A DNA stretch of 53,140 bases from Avibacterium volantium_A (GCF_049366555.1 NZ_JBMMGT010000016.1:1-53140); one strand, 5' to 3'; counted from the stretch's first letter, positions 8,265 through 16,622 are shown. The notes: a model not told the origin generated them from the sequence alone. Translations and numbers: made by a program.

Positions 8265-8573
8265 CTATAAGGAAAAGTGCAGTGATTTTATCACAAGGGC
8301 GAAACGCCGCGTAGTTATTCGAGCAAAGAAAAACTAACTCTTTTGTAGTATTTATAGGTGGTTATTGATTTAACGCAAAAATTGCTTTTTGCCGTTTTGA
8401 GAAAAAAATGTAATAAATTTTATCCACGCCATTTCTAAAAAAGTGCGGTATAAAAAAGTAAACTTTTTACCCAACTCAAAATATTTATCTTTTTATTATC
8501 AAAATAATAGTGTATTAATCTAATTCAAATTCTTGCAAATCGTTTACTTTGGATAAAAATGCTAAAATTTTGT
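8265..8573. other. Gene-free spacer between the divergent ccm and leu operons
   Basis: I find no credible coding region in about 310 bases. The stretch is AT-rich. It holds one uptake signal (8441-8449) and must carry the ccmA promoter on the minus strand. A weak candidate is -35 TTGCGT (plus positions 8378-8373) with -10 TATAAA (8356-8351) and a 16-nt spacer. I see no recognisable operator. Confidence 0.5.
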
Positions 8574-8601
8574 TTGACAGTTTATTTTTAACGAGTAAGA
8601 T
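8574..8601 (+). promoter_or_regulatory. Promoter of the leu operon
   Basis: A perfect -35 TTGACA (8574-8579) is followed after 16 nt by TAAGAT (8596-8601), four of six matches to TATAAT. A 7-bp inverted repeat, AACGAGT (8590-8596) and ACTCGTT (8605-8611), overlaps the -10 and the expected transcription start, and could be an operator. The leader peptide begins about 25 nt downstream. Confidence 0.7.
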
Positions 8602-8631
8602 AAAACTCGTTTTCAAGAAGGATTATGTTTT

Positions 8632-8691
8632 ATGTTTACTCGTGTTTTGCTCTCACTCCACCTGCTTCTCTCACAGTTTTTGTGCGGCTAG
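8632..8691 (+). CDS. leuL: leu operon leader peptide LeuL
   Basis: The short frame encodes 19 residues, MFTRVLLSLHLLLSQFLCG. Seven of them are leucine, read from TTG, CTC, CTG and CTT codons. AGAAGGA lies about nine bases before the ATG at 8632. The peptide is followed by an intrinsic terminator in front of leuA. This is the standard arrangement for leucine attenuation: when charged tRNA-Leu is scarce the ribosome stalls on the Leu run and the terminator does not form. A second ATG at 8625 opens another frame without the Leu run and is rejected. Confidence 0.85.
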   Translation: MFTRVLLSLHLLLSQFLCG

Positions 8692-8733
8692 CTTGTGGAT
8701 GAAAAACACCAAAGTAAAAACTTCCCAAATTTG

Positions 8734-8759
8734 ACCCGCACTTTTAGGCGGGTTTTTTT
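8734..8759 (+). terminator. leu attenuator
   Basis: ACCCGC (8734-8739) pairs with GCGGGT (8748-8753) around an 8-nt loop and is followed by a run of T. It lies between leuL and leuA, as expected for the transcription attenuator of a leucine biosynthesis operon. Confidence 0.85.
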
Positions 8760-8785
8760 ATATCTTCAAAATGAAAGGACAGATT

Positions 8786-10339
8786 ATGCAAGATCAAGTG
8801 ATTATCTTTGACACCACCTTACGCGATGGTGAGCAGGCATTGAAAGCCAGTTTAACAGTAAAAGAAAAATTACAAATCGCTTTTGCCCTTGAGCGTCTTG
8901 GCGTGGACGTAATGGAAGTGGGTTTTCCTGTGTCTTCCGCGGGGGATTTTGAATCCGTCCGTACCATTGCGGAAAACATTAAAAATAGCCGAGTTTGTGC
9001 CTTATCACGCGCGGTAGATAAAGATATTGATGTGGCGGCAGAAGCGTTAAAAGTGGCAGAAGCCTTTCGTATTCATACTTTCATTGCCACTTCTGCCTTG
9101 CACGTTGAAGCTAAATTACGCCGCACCTTTGATGATGTGGTAGAAATGGCGATTAACGCCGTAAAACGTGCGCGCCGTTATACCGATGATGTGGAGTTTT
9201 CTTGCGAAGATGCAGGGCGTACAGGCATTGATAATATTTGTCGTATTGTGGAAGCTGCCATTAACGCTGGGGCGACCACGGTGAATATTCCTGATACGGT
9301 GGGTTATTGCTTGCCGATGGAATATGGCAATATTATCGCCAATGTAATGAACCGCGTGCCGAATATTGATAAAGCGGTGATTTCCGTGCATTGCCACAAT
9401 GATTTGGGTATGGCAACAGCAAATTCATTAACTGCAGTGCAAAATGGCGCGCGACAAATTGAATGTACGGTAAATGGCATCGGTGAGCGTGCAGGTAATA
9501 CCGCGTTGGAAGAAGTGGTGATGGCGATTAAAACGCGTCAAGCCTTGTTTGGCGTGGATACGCGCATTAATACGCAAGAAATCCACCGCGTCAGTCAAAT
9601 GGTTAGCCAATTATGTAATATGCCAATTCAGCCAAATAAAGCCATTGTTGGATCGAATGCTTTCGCCCATTCTTCGGGTATTCACCAAGACGGTATGGTG
9701 AAAAATAAAAACACCTATGAAATTATGTCGCCAGAAACTATTGGCTTGAAGAAAGAAAAATTGAATTTGACTGCAAGATCTGGCCGTGCAGCGGTGAAAA
9801 ATCATATGGATTCAATGGGTTACCAAGAAAACGAATATGATTTAGATAAATTATACGAAGCTTTCTTGAAACTTGCCGATAAGAAAGGACAAGTATTCGA
9901 TTATGACTTAGAAGCCCTTGCCTTTATTGATATGCAACAAGGCGATGAAGATCGCTTAACCTTAGACGTAATTACTTCACAAATGATCAGCCATTTGCCT
10001 GCTTCCGCCTTTGTGCAAGTGGAGCTAGACGGCGAGAAATTAAGCCAAGTATCCAGCGGCGGTAATGGCCCTGTGGACGCGGTATTTAACGCTATCTTGA
10101 AAATCACCAATATTGATTTAAAAATGTTGAACTATAACTTAACCGCGAAAGGAGAAGGCGCAGAGGCGCTCGGTCAAGTGGATATTGTGGTGGAACATAA
10201 AGGACGCCGTTTCCACGGCGTGGGCTTGGCAACGGATATTGTGGAATCTTCAGCGCGTGCGCTTATCCACGCCATTAATGCGATCTACCGCTCGCATAAA
10301 GTAGAAAATTTAAAATTAAGCAAAAATGCAATCAATTAA
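8786..10339 (+). CDS. leuA: 2-isopropylmalate synthase LeuA
   Basis: The 517-aa protein condenses acetyl-CoA with 2-oxoisovalerate, the first committed step to leucine. Visible signatures are FDTTLRDGEQAL near the N-terminus, the metal site SVHCHNDLGMATAN, the GIGERAGNTALEEVVMA motif and a C-terminal regulatory domain after about residue 390 that binds leucine in the family. The ATG at 8786 has AAAGGA six bases upstream; an ATG at 8771 would place the Shine-Dalgarno inside the gene. First structural gene of leuABCD. Confidence 0.97.
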   Translation: MQDQVIIFDTTLRDGEQALKASLTVKEKLQIAFALERLGVDVMEVGFPVSSAGDFESVRTIAENIKNSRVCALSRAVDKDIDVAAEALKVAEAFRIHTFIATSALHVEAKLRRTFDDVVEMAINAVKRARRYTDDVEFSCEDAGRTGIDNICRIVEAAINAGATTVNIPDTVGYCLPMEYGNIIANVMNRVPNIDKAVISVHCHNDLGMATANSLTAVQNGARQIECTVNGIGERAGNTALEEVVMAIKTRQALFGVDTRINTQEIHRVSQMVSQLCNMPIQPNKAIVGSNAFAHSSGIHQDGMVKNKNTYEIMSPETIGLKKEKLNLTARSGRAAVKNHMDSMGYQENEYDLDKLYEAFLKLADKKGQVFDYDLEALAFIDMQQGDEDRLTLDVITSQMISHLPASAFVQVELDGEKLSQVSSGGNGPVDAVFNAILKITNIDLKMLNYNLTAKGEGAEALGQVDIVVEHKGRRFHGVGLATDIVESSARALIHAINAIYRSHKVENLKLSKNAIN

Positions 10340-10350
10340 GGAGTGATGTG

Positions 10351-11427
10351 ATGAAAAATTATAATGTCGCCGTATTAAGTGGCGATGGCATTGGCCCAGA
10401 AATTATGGCTGAAGCCATTAAAGTACTTGATGCTGTACAGCAAAAATACGGTTTTCAACTTAACTTTCGCCATTTTGATGTGGGTGGTATCGCCATTGAT
10501 AAACACGGCACGCCATTGCCAGCAGAAACCTTAAAAGGCTGCGAAGAAAGCGATGCGATTTTATTTGGTTCAGTGGGAGGGCCTAAATGGGAAAACTTAC
10601 CGCCAAATCAACAACCTGAACGTGGCGCATTATTACCGTTGCGTAAACACTTTGCCCTATTCTGTAACTTACGCCCTGCAACCCTATACAAAGGCTTAGA
10701 AAAATTCTGCCCATTGCGTGCAGATATTGCGGCAAAAGGCTTTGATATGGTAACGGTACGTGAATTAACCGGCGGGATCTATTTCGGTCAGCCTAAAGGC
10801 CGTGAGGGCGAAGGAAAAAACGAAAAAGCATACGATACGGAAATCTATCACCGCTATGAAATTGAACGTATCGCCAAAGTGGCCTTTGAAACCGCAATGA
10901 AACGCACCAAACACGTTACTTCAGTGGATAAAGCCAACGTATTGATCAGCTCTACCCTATGGCGTGATGTGGTAGAAGAAGTGGCAAAAGGCTATCCTGA
11001 AGTGAAATTGGATCATATCTATATTGATAACGCCACAATGCAATTAATCAAACAACCTGAATTTTTTGATGTATTGCTCTGCTCAAATATTTTCGGCGAC
11101 ATTATTTCTGATGAATGTGCAATGATCACGGGATCAATGGGAATGCTTCCTTCCGCCAGTCTAAACGAACAAGGTTTCGGTTTATACGAACCCGCAGGCG
11201 GCTCAGCCCCTGACATCGCCGGCAAAGGCATCGCCAACCCTATCGCACAAATTCTTTCTGCCGCAATGATGCTGCGTTATAGCTTTAATCTCAATGACGC
11301 CGCCACCGCAATAGAAAGTGCGGTGAAAAAAGTGCTAGAAAATGGCTACCGCACGGCAGATCTTGCAGATGAAAATTCGCCTGTTTCAACAGAAGAAATG
11401 GGGGATCTAATTGTGGCTCAGATTTAA
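10351..11427 (+). CDS. leuB: 3-isopropylmalate dehydrogenase LeuB
   Basis: This 358-aa NAD-dependent enzyme oxidises and decarboxylates 3-isopropylmalate. It shows LSGDGIGPEIM at the N-terminus, the substrate-binding RELTGGIYFG loop, the Asp-rich metal site in NIFGDIISDE, and the signature EPAGGSAPDIAGKGIANPIAQILSA split by the usual spacing. The ATG at 10351 with AAGGAG eight bases upstream is preferred to the GTG at 10348. It follows leuA after 11 nt. An uptake signal (11316-11324) lies inside the gene. Confidence 0.97.
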   Translation: MKNYNVAVLSGDGIGPEIMAEAIKVLDAVQQKYGFQLNFRHFDVGGIAIDKHGTPLPAETLKGCEESDAILFGSVGGPKWENLPPNQQPERGALLPLRKHFALFCNLRPATLYKGLEKFCPLRADIAAKGFDMVTVRELTGGIYFGQPKGREGEGKNEKAYDTEIYHRYEIERIAKVAFETAMKRTKHVTSVDKANVLISSTLWRDVVEEVAKGYPEVKLDHIYIDNATMQLIKQPEFFDVLLCSNIFGDIISDECAMITGSMGMLPSASLNEQGFGLYEPAGGSAPDIAGKGIANPIAQILSAAMMLRYSFNLNDAATAIESAVKKVLENGYRTADLADENSPVSTEEMGDLIVAQI

Positions 11428-11436
11428 AAAATCTCC

Positions 11437-11476
11437 CCCTAACCCCCTCTTTATTAAAGAGGAGGAAAAATGGGGT
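11437..11476. repeat. Short palindromic repeat after leuB
   Basis: Just after the leuB stop a C-rich tract (CCCCCTAACCCCCTC) runs into a 17-nt perfect palindrome, CCTCTTTA-T-TAAAGAGG, followed by the G-rich complement (GGAGG, later TGGGG). The whole forms a foldable unit of about 40 nt. It looks like a small dispersed intergenic repeat, but only this copy is in the window. Confidence 0.5.
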
Positions 11477-11510
11477 ACTCACTATCTTTTAATTTAACCA
11501 AAATAAGAAT

Positions 11511-11660
11511 AGCGCACCTTCGGGTTCCCTTCTGTTTTGCCGGAGTGTGAATGAATTTTTAGGAAAATTTAGTTTGTTTGAGGCACAAAGTGCCGAGTTC
11601 TAAATTTTCCGTTAAGAAAATTCATTCTAAGCGAGGAAAAGCAAAACAGCAGGGTGTGCT
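11511..11660. repeat. Large nested palindrome (about 150 bp) inside the leu operon
   Basis: Several arms pair in order. Outer: GCGCACC (11511-11517) with GGTGTGC near 11653-11659, allowing one G-T pair. Next: CTGTTTTGC (about 11532-11540) with GCAAAACAG (11641-11649). Then GAATGAATTTT (11549-11559) with AAAATTCATTC (11617-11627), then GGAAAATTTAG with CTAAATTTTCC, and a tip GGCAC-AAA-GTGCC. No reading frame is apparent. It resembles a mobile palindromic or MITE-like intergenic element; the identity is inference. Confidence 0.65.
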
Positions 11661-11666
11661 TTTTTG

Positions 11667-11696
11667 CCTACTTTTTTGCACAAGCAAAAAAGTAGG
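11667..11696. repeat. 13-bp perfect hairpin upstream of leuC
   Basis: CCTACTTTTTTGC (11667-11679) and GCAAAAAAGTAGG (11684-11696) pair perfectly around the loop ACAA. The hairpin ends 21 nt before the leuC start. It has no long T run after it on the plus strand, so termination is not obvious. It could stabilise the mRNA end or affect leuC translation. Confidence 0.7.
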
Positions 11697-11717
11697 TTCA
11701 CAAAACGAGTAATAAAT

Positions 11718-13127
11718 ATGAAAAAAACCCTATACGACAAATTATTCGATGCTCACATCGTTTACGAATCAGAAGGCGAAACGCCGATTTTATACATCAA
11801 TCGCCACTTAATTCACGAAGTAACCAGTCCACAAGCTTTTGACGGATTGCGTGTCGCCAATCGCCAAGTGCGTCAAGTAGGTAAAACCTTTGGTACAATG
11901 GATCACAGCATTTCAACACAAGTGCGTGATGTGAATAAATTAGAGGGACAAGCCAAAATCCAAGTATTAGAACTTGCTAAAAACTGTGCCAGTACAGGGA
12001 TTGAATTGTTCGATATGAACACCAAGCAACAAGGTATCGTTCACGTTATGGGGCCAGAGCAAGGTTTAACCTTACCGGGAATGACTATCGTCTGTGGGGA
12101 TTCCCACACCGCCACGCACGGTGCATTTGGCGCATTAGCGTTTGGGATTGGGACATCAGAAGTGGAACACGTTCTTGCTACCCAAACCTTAAAACAAAGC
12201 CGTGCCAAAAATATGAAAATTGAAGTGCGTGGCAAAGTTGCCCCAGGGATCACTGCAAAAGACATTGTGCTTGCCATTATCGGCAAAACCACAATGGCAG
12301 GTGGCACAGGACACGTTGTGGAATTTTGCGGTGAAGCCATTCGTGATCTTTCTATGGAAGGAAGAATGACCGTCTGCAATATGGCCATTGAACTTGGTGC
12401 AAAAGCAGGATTAATCGCACCAGATGAAACGACCTTTGAATACTTGAAAGGCCGCCCTTATGCGCCGAAAGGCAAAGATTGGGACGATGCGGTGGCTTAT
12501 TGGAAAACTTTGAAAACCGATGAGGGCGCAGAATTTGACACGGTGATCGTATTAGACGCGAAAGATATTTCACCACAAGTAACTTGGGGAACTAACCCAG
12601 GGCAAGTGATCGGCATTGATCAAACCGTGCCAAATCCCGCTGAAATGAATGATCCTGTAGTACGCGCCTCTGCCGAGAAAGCCTTGGCTTATATTGGGTT
12701 AGAACCGAATGCAGATTTAACTCAAATCCCTGTTGATCAAGTCTTTATCGGCTCTTGTACTAACTCGCGTATTGAAGACTTACGCGCTGCCGCCGCGGTG
12801 ATGAAAGGGCGTAAAGTTGCCGATAACGTAAAACGCGTGCTGGTGGTTCCGGGATCGGGTCTTGTAAAAGAGCAAGCAGAAAAAGAGGGCTTAGATAAAA
12901 TCTTTATTGAAGCAGGGGCTGAATGGCGTAACCCCGGTTGTTCAATGTGTTTAGGAATGAATGATGACCAATTAGGCGAATGGGAACGTTGTGCTTCCAC
13001 CAGCAACCGTAACTTTGAAGGTCGTCAAGGGCGTAATGGCCGCACTCATCTTGTGAGCCCAGCAATGGCTGCGGCAGCAGCGGTGTTTGGTAAATTTGTT
13101 GATATTCGCCAAGTGGAATTATATTAA
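11718..13127 (+). CDS. leuC: 3-isopropylmalate dehydratase large subunit LeuC
   Basis: LeuC is 469 aa and forms the [4Fe-4S] isomerase of leucine synthesis with LeuD. The cluster cysteines are visible in IGSCTNSRIEDL and GCSMCLGMN, along with the substrate motifs CGDSHTATHGAFGALAFGIG and GGTGHVVEF. The ATG at 11718 matches the family N-terminus (MKKTLYDKLFDAHIV). Its ribosome site is weak (GAG about nine bases upstream), and a 290-nt repeat-filled gap separates it from leuB, so leuC may have lower translation or its own promoter. Confidence 0.96.
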   Translation: MKKTLYDKLFDAHIVYESEGETPILYINRHLIHEVTSPQAFDGLRVANRQVRQVGKTFGTMDHSISTQVRDVNKLEGQAKIQVLELAKNCASTGIELFDMNTKQQGIVHVMGPEQGLTLPGMTIVCGDSHTATHGAFGALAFGIGTSEVEHVLATQTLKQSRAKNMKIEVRGKVAPGITAKDIVLAIIGKTTMAGGTGHVVEFCGEAIRDLSMEGRMTVCNMAIELGAKAGLIAPDETTFEYLKGRPYAPKGKDWDDAVAYWKTLKTDEGAEFDTVIVLDAKDISPQVTWGTNPGQVIGIDQTVPNPAEMNDPVVRASAEKALAYIGLEPNADLTQIPVDQVFIGSCTNSRIEDLRAAAAVMKGRKVADNVKRVLVVPGSGLVKEQAEKEGLDKIFIEAGAEWRNPGCSMCLGMNDDQLGEWERCASTSNRNFEGRQGRNGRTHLVSPAMAAAAAVFGKFVDIRQVELY

Positions 13128-13136
13128 GGAGAAATT

Positions 13137-13739
13137 ATGGCAGGCTTTAAACAACATTCAGGCATTATTGTGCCATTAGATGTGGCAAATGTGGATACCG
13201 ATGCCATTATTCCAAAACAATTTTTACAAGCCATCACGCGTGTTGGCTTTGGCAAACACTTATTCCACGAATGGCGTTATCTTGATGCTGAGGGCAAACA
13301 GCCCAATCCCGAATTTGTACTCAACTTCCCACAATATCAAGGGGCGAGCATTTTGCTCGCGCGTAAAAATTTAGGCTGCGGCTCATCTCGCGAACACGCT
13401 CCTTGGGCATTGGCAGATTATGGTTTCAAAGTGATGATTGCACCAAGTTTTGCAGATATTTTCTATAACAACAGCTTAAACAACCATATGTTACCAATCC
13501 GTTTAAGCGAAGAAGAAATCGAAGAAATCTTCCAATGGGTGTGGGCAAATCAAGATGCGACCATTGACGTAGACTTAGAAAAAATGACCGTAACCGTAGG
13601 CGAAAAAGTCTATCCCTTTGAACTAGACGAATTCCGCCGCCACTGCCTATTAAATGGCTTAGACAACATCGGACTCACCCTCCAACACGAAAACGCCATT
13701 GCAGAATATGAGAAAAATATTCCTGCGTTTTTGAGATAA
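13137..13739 (+). CDS. leuD: 3-isopropylmalate dehydratase small subunit LeuD
   Basis: The 200-aa small subunit carries the conserved VANVDTDAIIPKQFL, the NLGCGSSREHAPWAL substrate-binding loop and APSFADIFYNNSLNN. It completes the aconitase-like active site with LeuC. It starts 9 nt after leuC with AAGGAG at the right distance. The operon ends with the hairpin at 13745-13765. Confidence 0.97.
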   Translation: MAGFKQHSGIIVPLDVANVDTDAIIPKQFLQAITRVGFGKHLFHEWRYLDAEGKQPNPEFVLNFPQYQGASILLARKNLGCGSSREHAPWALADYGFKVMIAPSFADIFYNNSLNNHMLPIRLSEEEIEEIFQWVWANQDATIDVDLEKMTVTVGEKVYPFELDEFRRHCLLNGLDNIGLTLQHENAIAEYEKNIPAFLR

Positions 13740-13744
13740 ACTTA

Positions 13745-13772
13745 AGGCTGACACAACGTCAGCCTAATTTTT
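13745..13772 (+). terminator. Terminator of leuABCD
   Basis: AGGCTGAC (13745-13752) pairs with GTCAGCCT (13758-13765) around ACAAC and is followed by AATTTTTA. It starts 5 nt after the leuD stop. Confidence 0.8.
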
Positions 13773-13844
13773 ATCACAGCACTAGCAATCTTAGCCATTT
13801 TCACGCATACTTAAATCCAGAATTTTTCATTTGGGTTATGATTT

Positions 13845-15086
13845 ATGCTTAATAAACGTTATTCTTTTGGTTATTTATTTGTAAACACTGCTGTTTCAAT
13901 TTATTTTTTATCAATATTTCTTTTTAAGCGTAGCTATAACATAGCACCCGCCTTGCTCATTTTAGCGGCACTTATCCTTTTTATAACAAGTAAAGAAAGA
14001 AAAAATATCTTTAAATTTAATAACGAACAAAAGACATTAGCGTTCAGTTATTTTTTCTACTTTGCAACACTTGCATTTTCTGTATTATTCCATCACGGAA
14101 AATTAAACGAATTAGATAATCCTAGTCGCATTTTGCTATTCTTACCAATCATTCCATTATTAGTTAATTACAAACTTAGCTTTCATATTTTAATAAAAGT
14201 TATTTCTTTCTCTGCCTTATTAGCTGGAATTATTGCACTTATTCAGCGTTTTTATCTTGGGCATGAACAAGCATATAACAATGTTATGCATATTCAAGGC
14301 GGTGATATGGCTATGAGTTTAGGTGTATTTTCAATTTGTATTAGCTTATATTTTTGGACAAATAAAAATAAGAAATTTGCCCTATTCGTATTATTTTGTG
14401 CCTTAATGGGAATGTTAGGAAGCATTTTATCTACCGCTCGTGGTGGCTGGATTGGTGTACCATTTATACTGGCTTTCACCTTATATATTTATCGAAAAAA
14501 ATTGCCTAAATATTTCTTTCCTATCCTATTTTCTACAATTTCAACGTTTGTTGTTATTGTTTCACTTACCAATACAGGGGGCATTATTAATCGCATCAAT
14601 GCCGCTAAAGCAGATATTACACAATATGTGAGCAGCGAAAACACTTCTACTTCTGTTGGTGCACGTTTCGATATGTGGAAAGCGTCTTGGATTGCCATTC
14701 AAGAAAAGCCAATTTTAGGCTGGGGAAAACAAGGTATTTACGACAAAAAACAAGAACTTGCAAAAGAAGGCATTATTAGTGAATATGCAGCAAGTTTCGT
14801 GCATAACCACAATCAATTTATTGATGATACAGTAAAAAAAGGATTAATTGGGCTTATAGCCTTATTATTTGTTTTTATTGTTCCTTTACGCTTTTTTATT
14901 AGTAACTTAAAAACAGATAATCCAGAACTATTATGCCTTTCTAGTTTGGGGATCATTCACGTTATATCTACAATATTTTATAATTTCTCACAAAGTTTCT
15001 TTAGCCATAACTCAGGAAATATTTTCTATTTCTTTTTGATTGTAATTTTTTATGCGGCCATTAAAGTGGTAAAGAATAAAAATTAA
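13845..15086 (+). CDS. O-antigen ligase / polymerase-like membrane protein (WaaL family)
   Basis: This 413-aa protein has about ten to twelve hydrophobic spans and a large periplasmic loop in the second half. The motif STARGGWIGVP near residue 195 matches the S-x-RGGW region of the WaaL/Wzy_C family, and a HNHNQFIDDTVKKGL segment near residue 320 matches the conserved H-N-x-(F/Y)-L region. Family members join sugar chains to the lipid A core or polymerise them. In a rough-lipooligosaccharide bacterium the acceptor is uncertain, so I give no symbol. The gene is AT-rich, stands alone between two terminators, and has no sugar-transferase neighbours. Confidence 0.75.
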   Translation: MLNKRYSFGYLFVNTAVSIYFLSIFLFKRSYNIAPALLILAALILFITSKERKNIFKFNNEQKTLAFSYFFYFATLAFSVLFHHGKLNELDNPSRILLFLPIIPLLVNYKLSFHILIKVISFSALLAGIIALIQRFYLGHEQAYNNVMHIQGGDMAMSLGVFSICISLYFWTNKNKKFALFVLFCALMGMLGSILSTARGGWIGVPFILAFTLYIYRKKLPKYFFPILFSTISTFVVIVSLTNTGGIINRINAAKADITQYVSSENTSTSVGARFDMWKASWIAIQEKPILGWGKQGIYDKKQELAKEGIISEYAASFVHNHNQFIDDTVKKGLIGLIALLFVFIVPLRFFISNLKTDNPELLCLSSLGIIHVISTIFYNFSQSFFSHNSGNIFYFFLIVIFYAAIKVVKNKN

Positions 15087-15096
15087 GACATAAAAT

Positions 15097-15123
15097 AATG
15101 CCCTATCATAAGGGCATTTTTTA
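15097..15123. terminator. Bidirectional terminator between the ligase-like gene and folD
   Basis: AATGCCCT (15097-15104) pairs with AGGGCATT (15111-15118) around a 6-nt loop, with T residues after it on the plus strand and an AT-rich run on the minus strand. It can serve the convergent genes on both sides. An uptake signal follows at 15125-15133. Confidence 0.8.
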
Positions 15124-15156
15124 AAAGTGCGGTGTTTTTTTCTATTATTTTTTGCT

Positions 15157-16017
15157 TTATTTATTATCAACTAAATGCTTTTCATAAGCATACAACGTAT
15201 TAAACATTAACATCGCAACGGTCATTGGGCCAACGCCGCCTGGCACTGGGGAGATGTAACCGGCTCTTTCTTTTGCTTTGTCAAATTCCACATCACCAGA
15301 AAGTTTGCCGTCCACACGGTTAATTCCTACATCAATCACCACTGCACCTTCTTTAATCCATTCGCCGGGGATAAATTGTGGCTTTCCTACGGCGACCACT
15401 AGAATATCCGCTTGTTTCACGTGGTGTTCTAAATCTTTTGTGAAACGATGCGTTACCGTAACAGTACAGCCTGCAAGTAATAGCTCTAATGCCATTGGAC
15501 GCCCTACAATGTTGGACGCTCCCACAATCACGGCGTGCTGACCATAAAAATCAATGCCTGTAGTTTCTAACAGTTTAATGACACCGTAAGGAGTGCAAGC
15601 ACGCAGTGTGGGAATACGCTGGCATAAACGCCCCACATTATATGGGTGGAAGCCATCTACATCTTTGTTCGGTGAAATGCGTTCAATAACAGAAGTGCTA
15701 TTAATATGAGCAGGTAAAGGCAGCTGAACTAAAATACCATCTATTAGTGGATCTGCATTTAGCTCATCGATTAAAGCAAGCAATTCTTGTTCCGATGTAC
15801 TTTCAGGCAAATCATAAGACTTAGAAAACATTCCTATTTCTTCGCAGCTTTTGCGTTTGCTTGCAACATAAACTTGTGAGGCAGGATCAGCGCCGACTAA
15901 AATCACTGCTAACCCTGGTGCGCGTTTGTCTTGTTGGGTATATTGTTGAATTTTTTCAGCAATTTCTGATTTGATTTCTTTAGAGAGAGCTGTGCCAGAG
16001 ATGATTTGTGCCGTCAT
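15157..16017 (-). CDS. folD: Bifunctional methylenetetrahydrofolate dehydrogenase/cyclohydrolase FolD
   Basis: FolD is 286 aa and interconverts 5,10-methylene-, methenyl- and 10-formyl-tetrahydrofolate with NADP. The active-site motif YVASKRKSCEEIGM contains the catalytic Lys, and the family signatures DGILVQLPLPAH and PGGVGPMTVAMLMFNT are present, as is the nucleotide-binding VGASNIVGRPMALELL. It is transcribed alone toward the ligase-like gene. The start ATG at 16017 has AAGGAAAACGT upstream. Confidence 0.97.
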   Translation of the reverse strand: MTAQIISGTALSKEIKSEIAEKIQQYTQQDKRAPGLAVILVGADPASQVYVASKRKSCEEIGMFSKSYDLPESTSEQELLALIDELNADPLIDGILVQLPLPAHINSTSVIERISPNKDVDGFHPYNVGRLCQRIPTLRACTPYGVIKLLETTGIDFYGQHAVIVGASNIVGRPMALELLLAGCTVTVTHRFTKDLEHHVKQADILVVAVGKPQFIPGEWIKEGAVVIDVGINRVDGKLSGDVEFDKAKERAGYISPVPGGVGPMTVAMLMFNTLYAYEKHLVDNK

Positions 16018-16140
16018 TACGTTTTCCTTAAAATGAAATACTGAGAAAGTAAACGTTTGCTATTTTCTCAAAAAAAACATTCCAATGTAAGCCTAATTGA
16101 GATAATTTTGAGCGATTAAATAAAAAATAGAAAAAATTCA

Positions 16141-16168
16141 TTGACTGATAATGAAAGCTACTTATAAT
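16141..16168 (+). promoter_or_regulatory. Promoter of the tRNA-Pro/tRNA-Arg unit
   Basis: TTGACT (16141-16146) and a perfect TATAAT (16163-16168) are separated by 16 nt, with the tRNA starting 14 nt after the -10. The tRNA-Val cluster at 24592 has a promoter of the same form. Confidence 0.75.
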
Positions 16169-16181
16169 GCTACACATCTGT

Positions 16182-16258
16182 CGGCGAGTAGCGCAGCTTG
16201 GTAGCGCAACTGGTTTGGGACCAGTGGGTCGTAGGTTCAAATCCTATCTCGCCGACCA
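16182..16258 (+). tRNA. tRNA-Pro (anticodon TGG)
   Basis: A 77-nt cloverleaf with acceptor stem CGGCGAG/CTCGCCG, anticodon stem CTGGT/ACCAG around the loop TTTGGGA (anticodon TGG), T-arm with GGTTCAAATCC, and an encoded CCA end (16256-16258). It is nearly identical to the E. coli proM gene. Confidence 0.96.
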
Positions 16259-16287
16259 CTTCTTTTTTATCTATATCCATTTGAAAT

Positions 16288-16364
16288 GCGCCCTTAGCTC
16301 AGCTGGATAGAGCAACGGCCTTCTAAGCCGTAGGTCATTGGTTCGAATCCAATAGGGCGCGCCA
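16288..16364 (+). tRNA. tRNA-Arg (anticodon TCT)
   Basis: A 77-nt cloverleaf with acceptor GCGCCCT/AGGGCGC, anticodon loop CTTCTAA (anticodon TCT, reading AGA/AGG), T-loop GGTTCGAATCC and encoded CCA. It lies 29 nt after tRNA-Pro and is probably processed from the same transcript. It resembles E. coli argU. Confidence 0.96.
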
Positions 16365-16522
16365 TTATAATCATTTCTTCTTAACAAACTTTTATTTATT
16401 CTTGTTTTATATTTATTTTTCTAAAAAATATCCGTACTTTTTGACAAAACAAGCATAACTCATTTTCTAACTTGTTCTTCTTTTATACTGATGATTTTTT
16501 TCTAATGTATTATTCCAATGAT

Positions 16523-16552
16523 AAAAAAATCCCCGTAGCTAAAACTACGGGG
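16523..16552 (-). terminator. Terminator of groS-groL
   Basis: On the minus strand CCCCGTAG (16552-16545) pairs with CTACGGGG (16538-16531) around a 6-nt loop and is followed by ATTTTTTT. It lies about 70 nt after the groL stop. Confidence 0.88.
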
Positions 16553-16622
16553 AGTTGTGCAATAGAAATCTAAAAATCAGAAAAATTTCCACCGCACTTT
16601 AAAAATGAGGGTTTGGGACGAA

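Noticed and set aside
8549..8734. 61-aa frame over the leu leader region
   Set aside because: It overlaps the promoter and the leucine-rich leader in another frame; the leader peptide with attenuator is the better explanation.
11437..11696. CRISPR-like or insertion-sequence origin for the leuB-leuC repeats
   Set aside because: The repeats are palindromes of different sequence, not regularly spaced direct repeats, and no transposase frame is present.
16365..16522. Possible small RNA or gene between tRNA-Arg and the groL terminator
   Set aside because: The stretch is AT-rich with no promoter, stable fold or start codon with a ribosome site that I can support.
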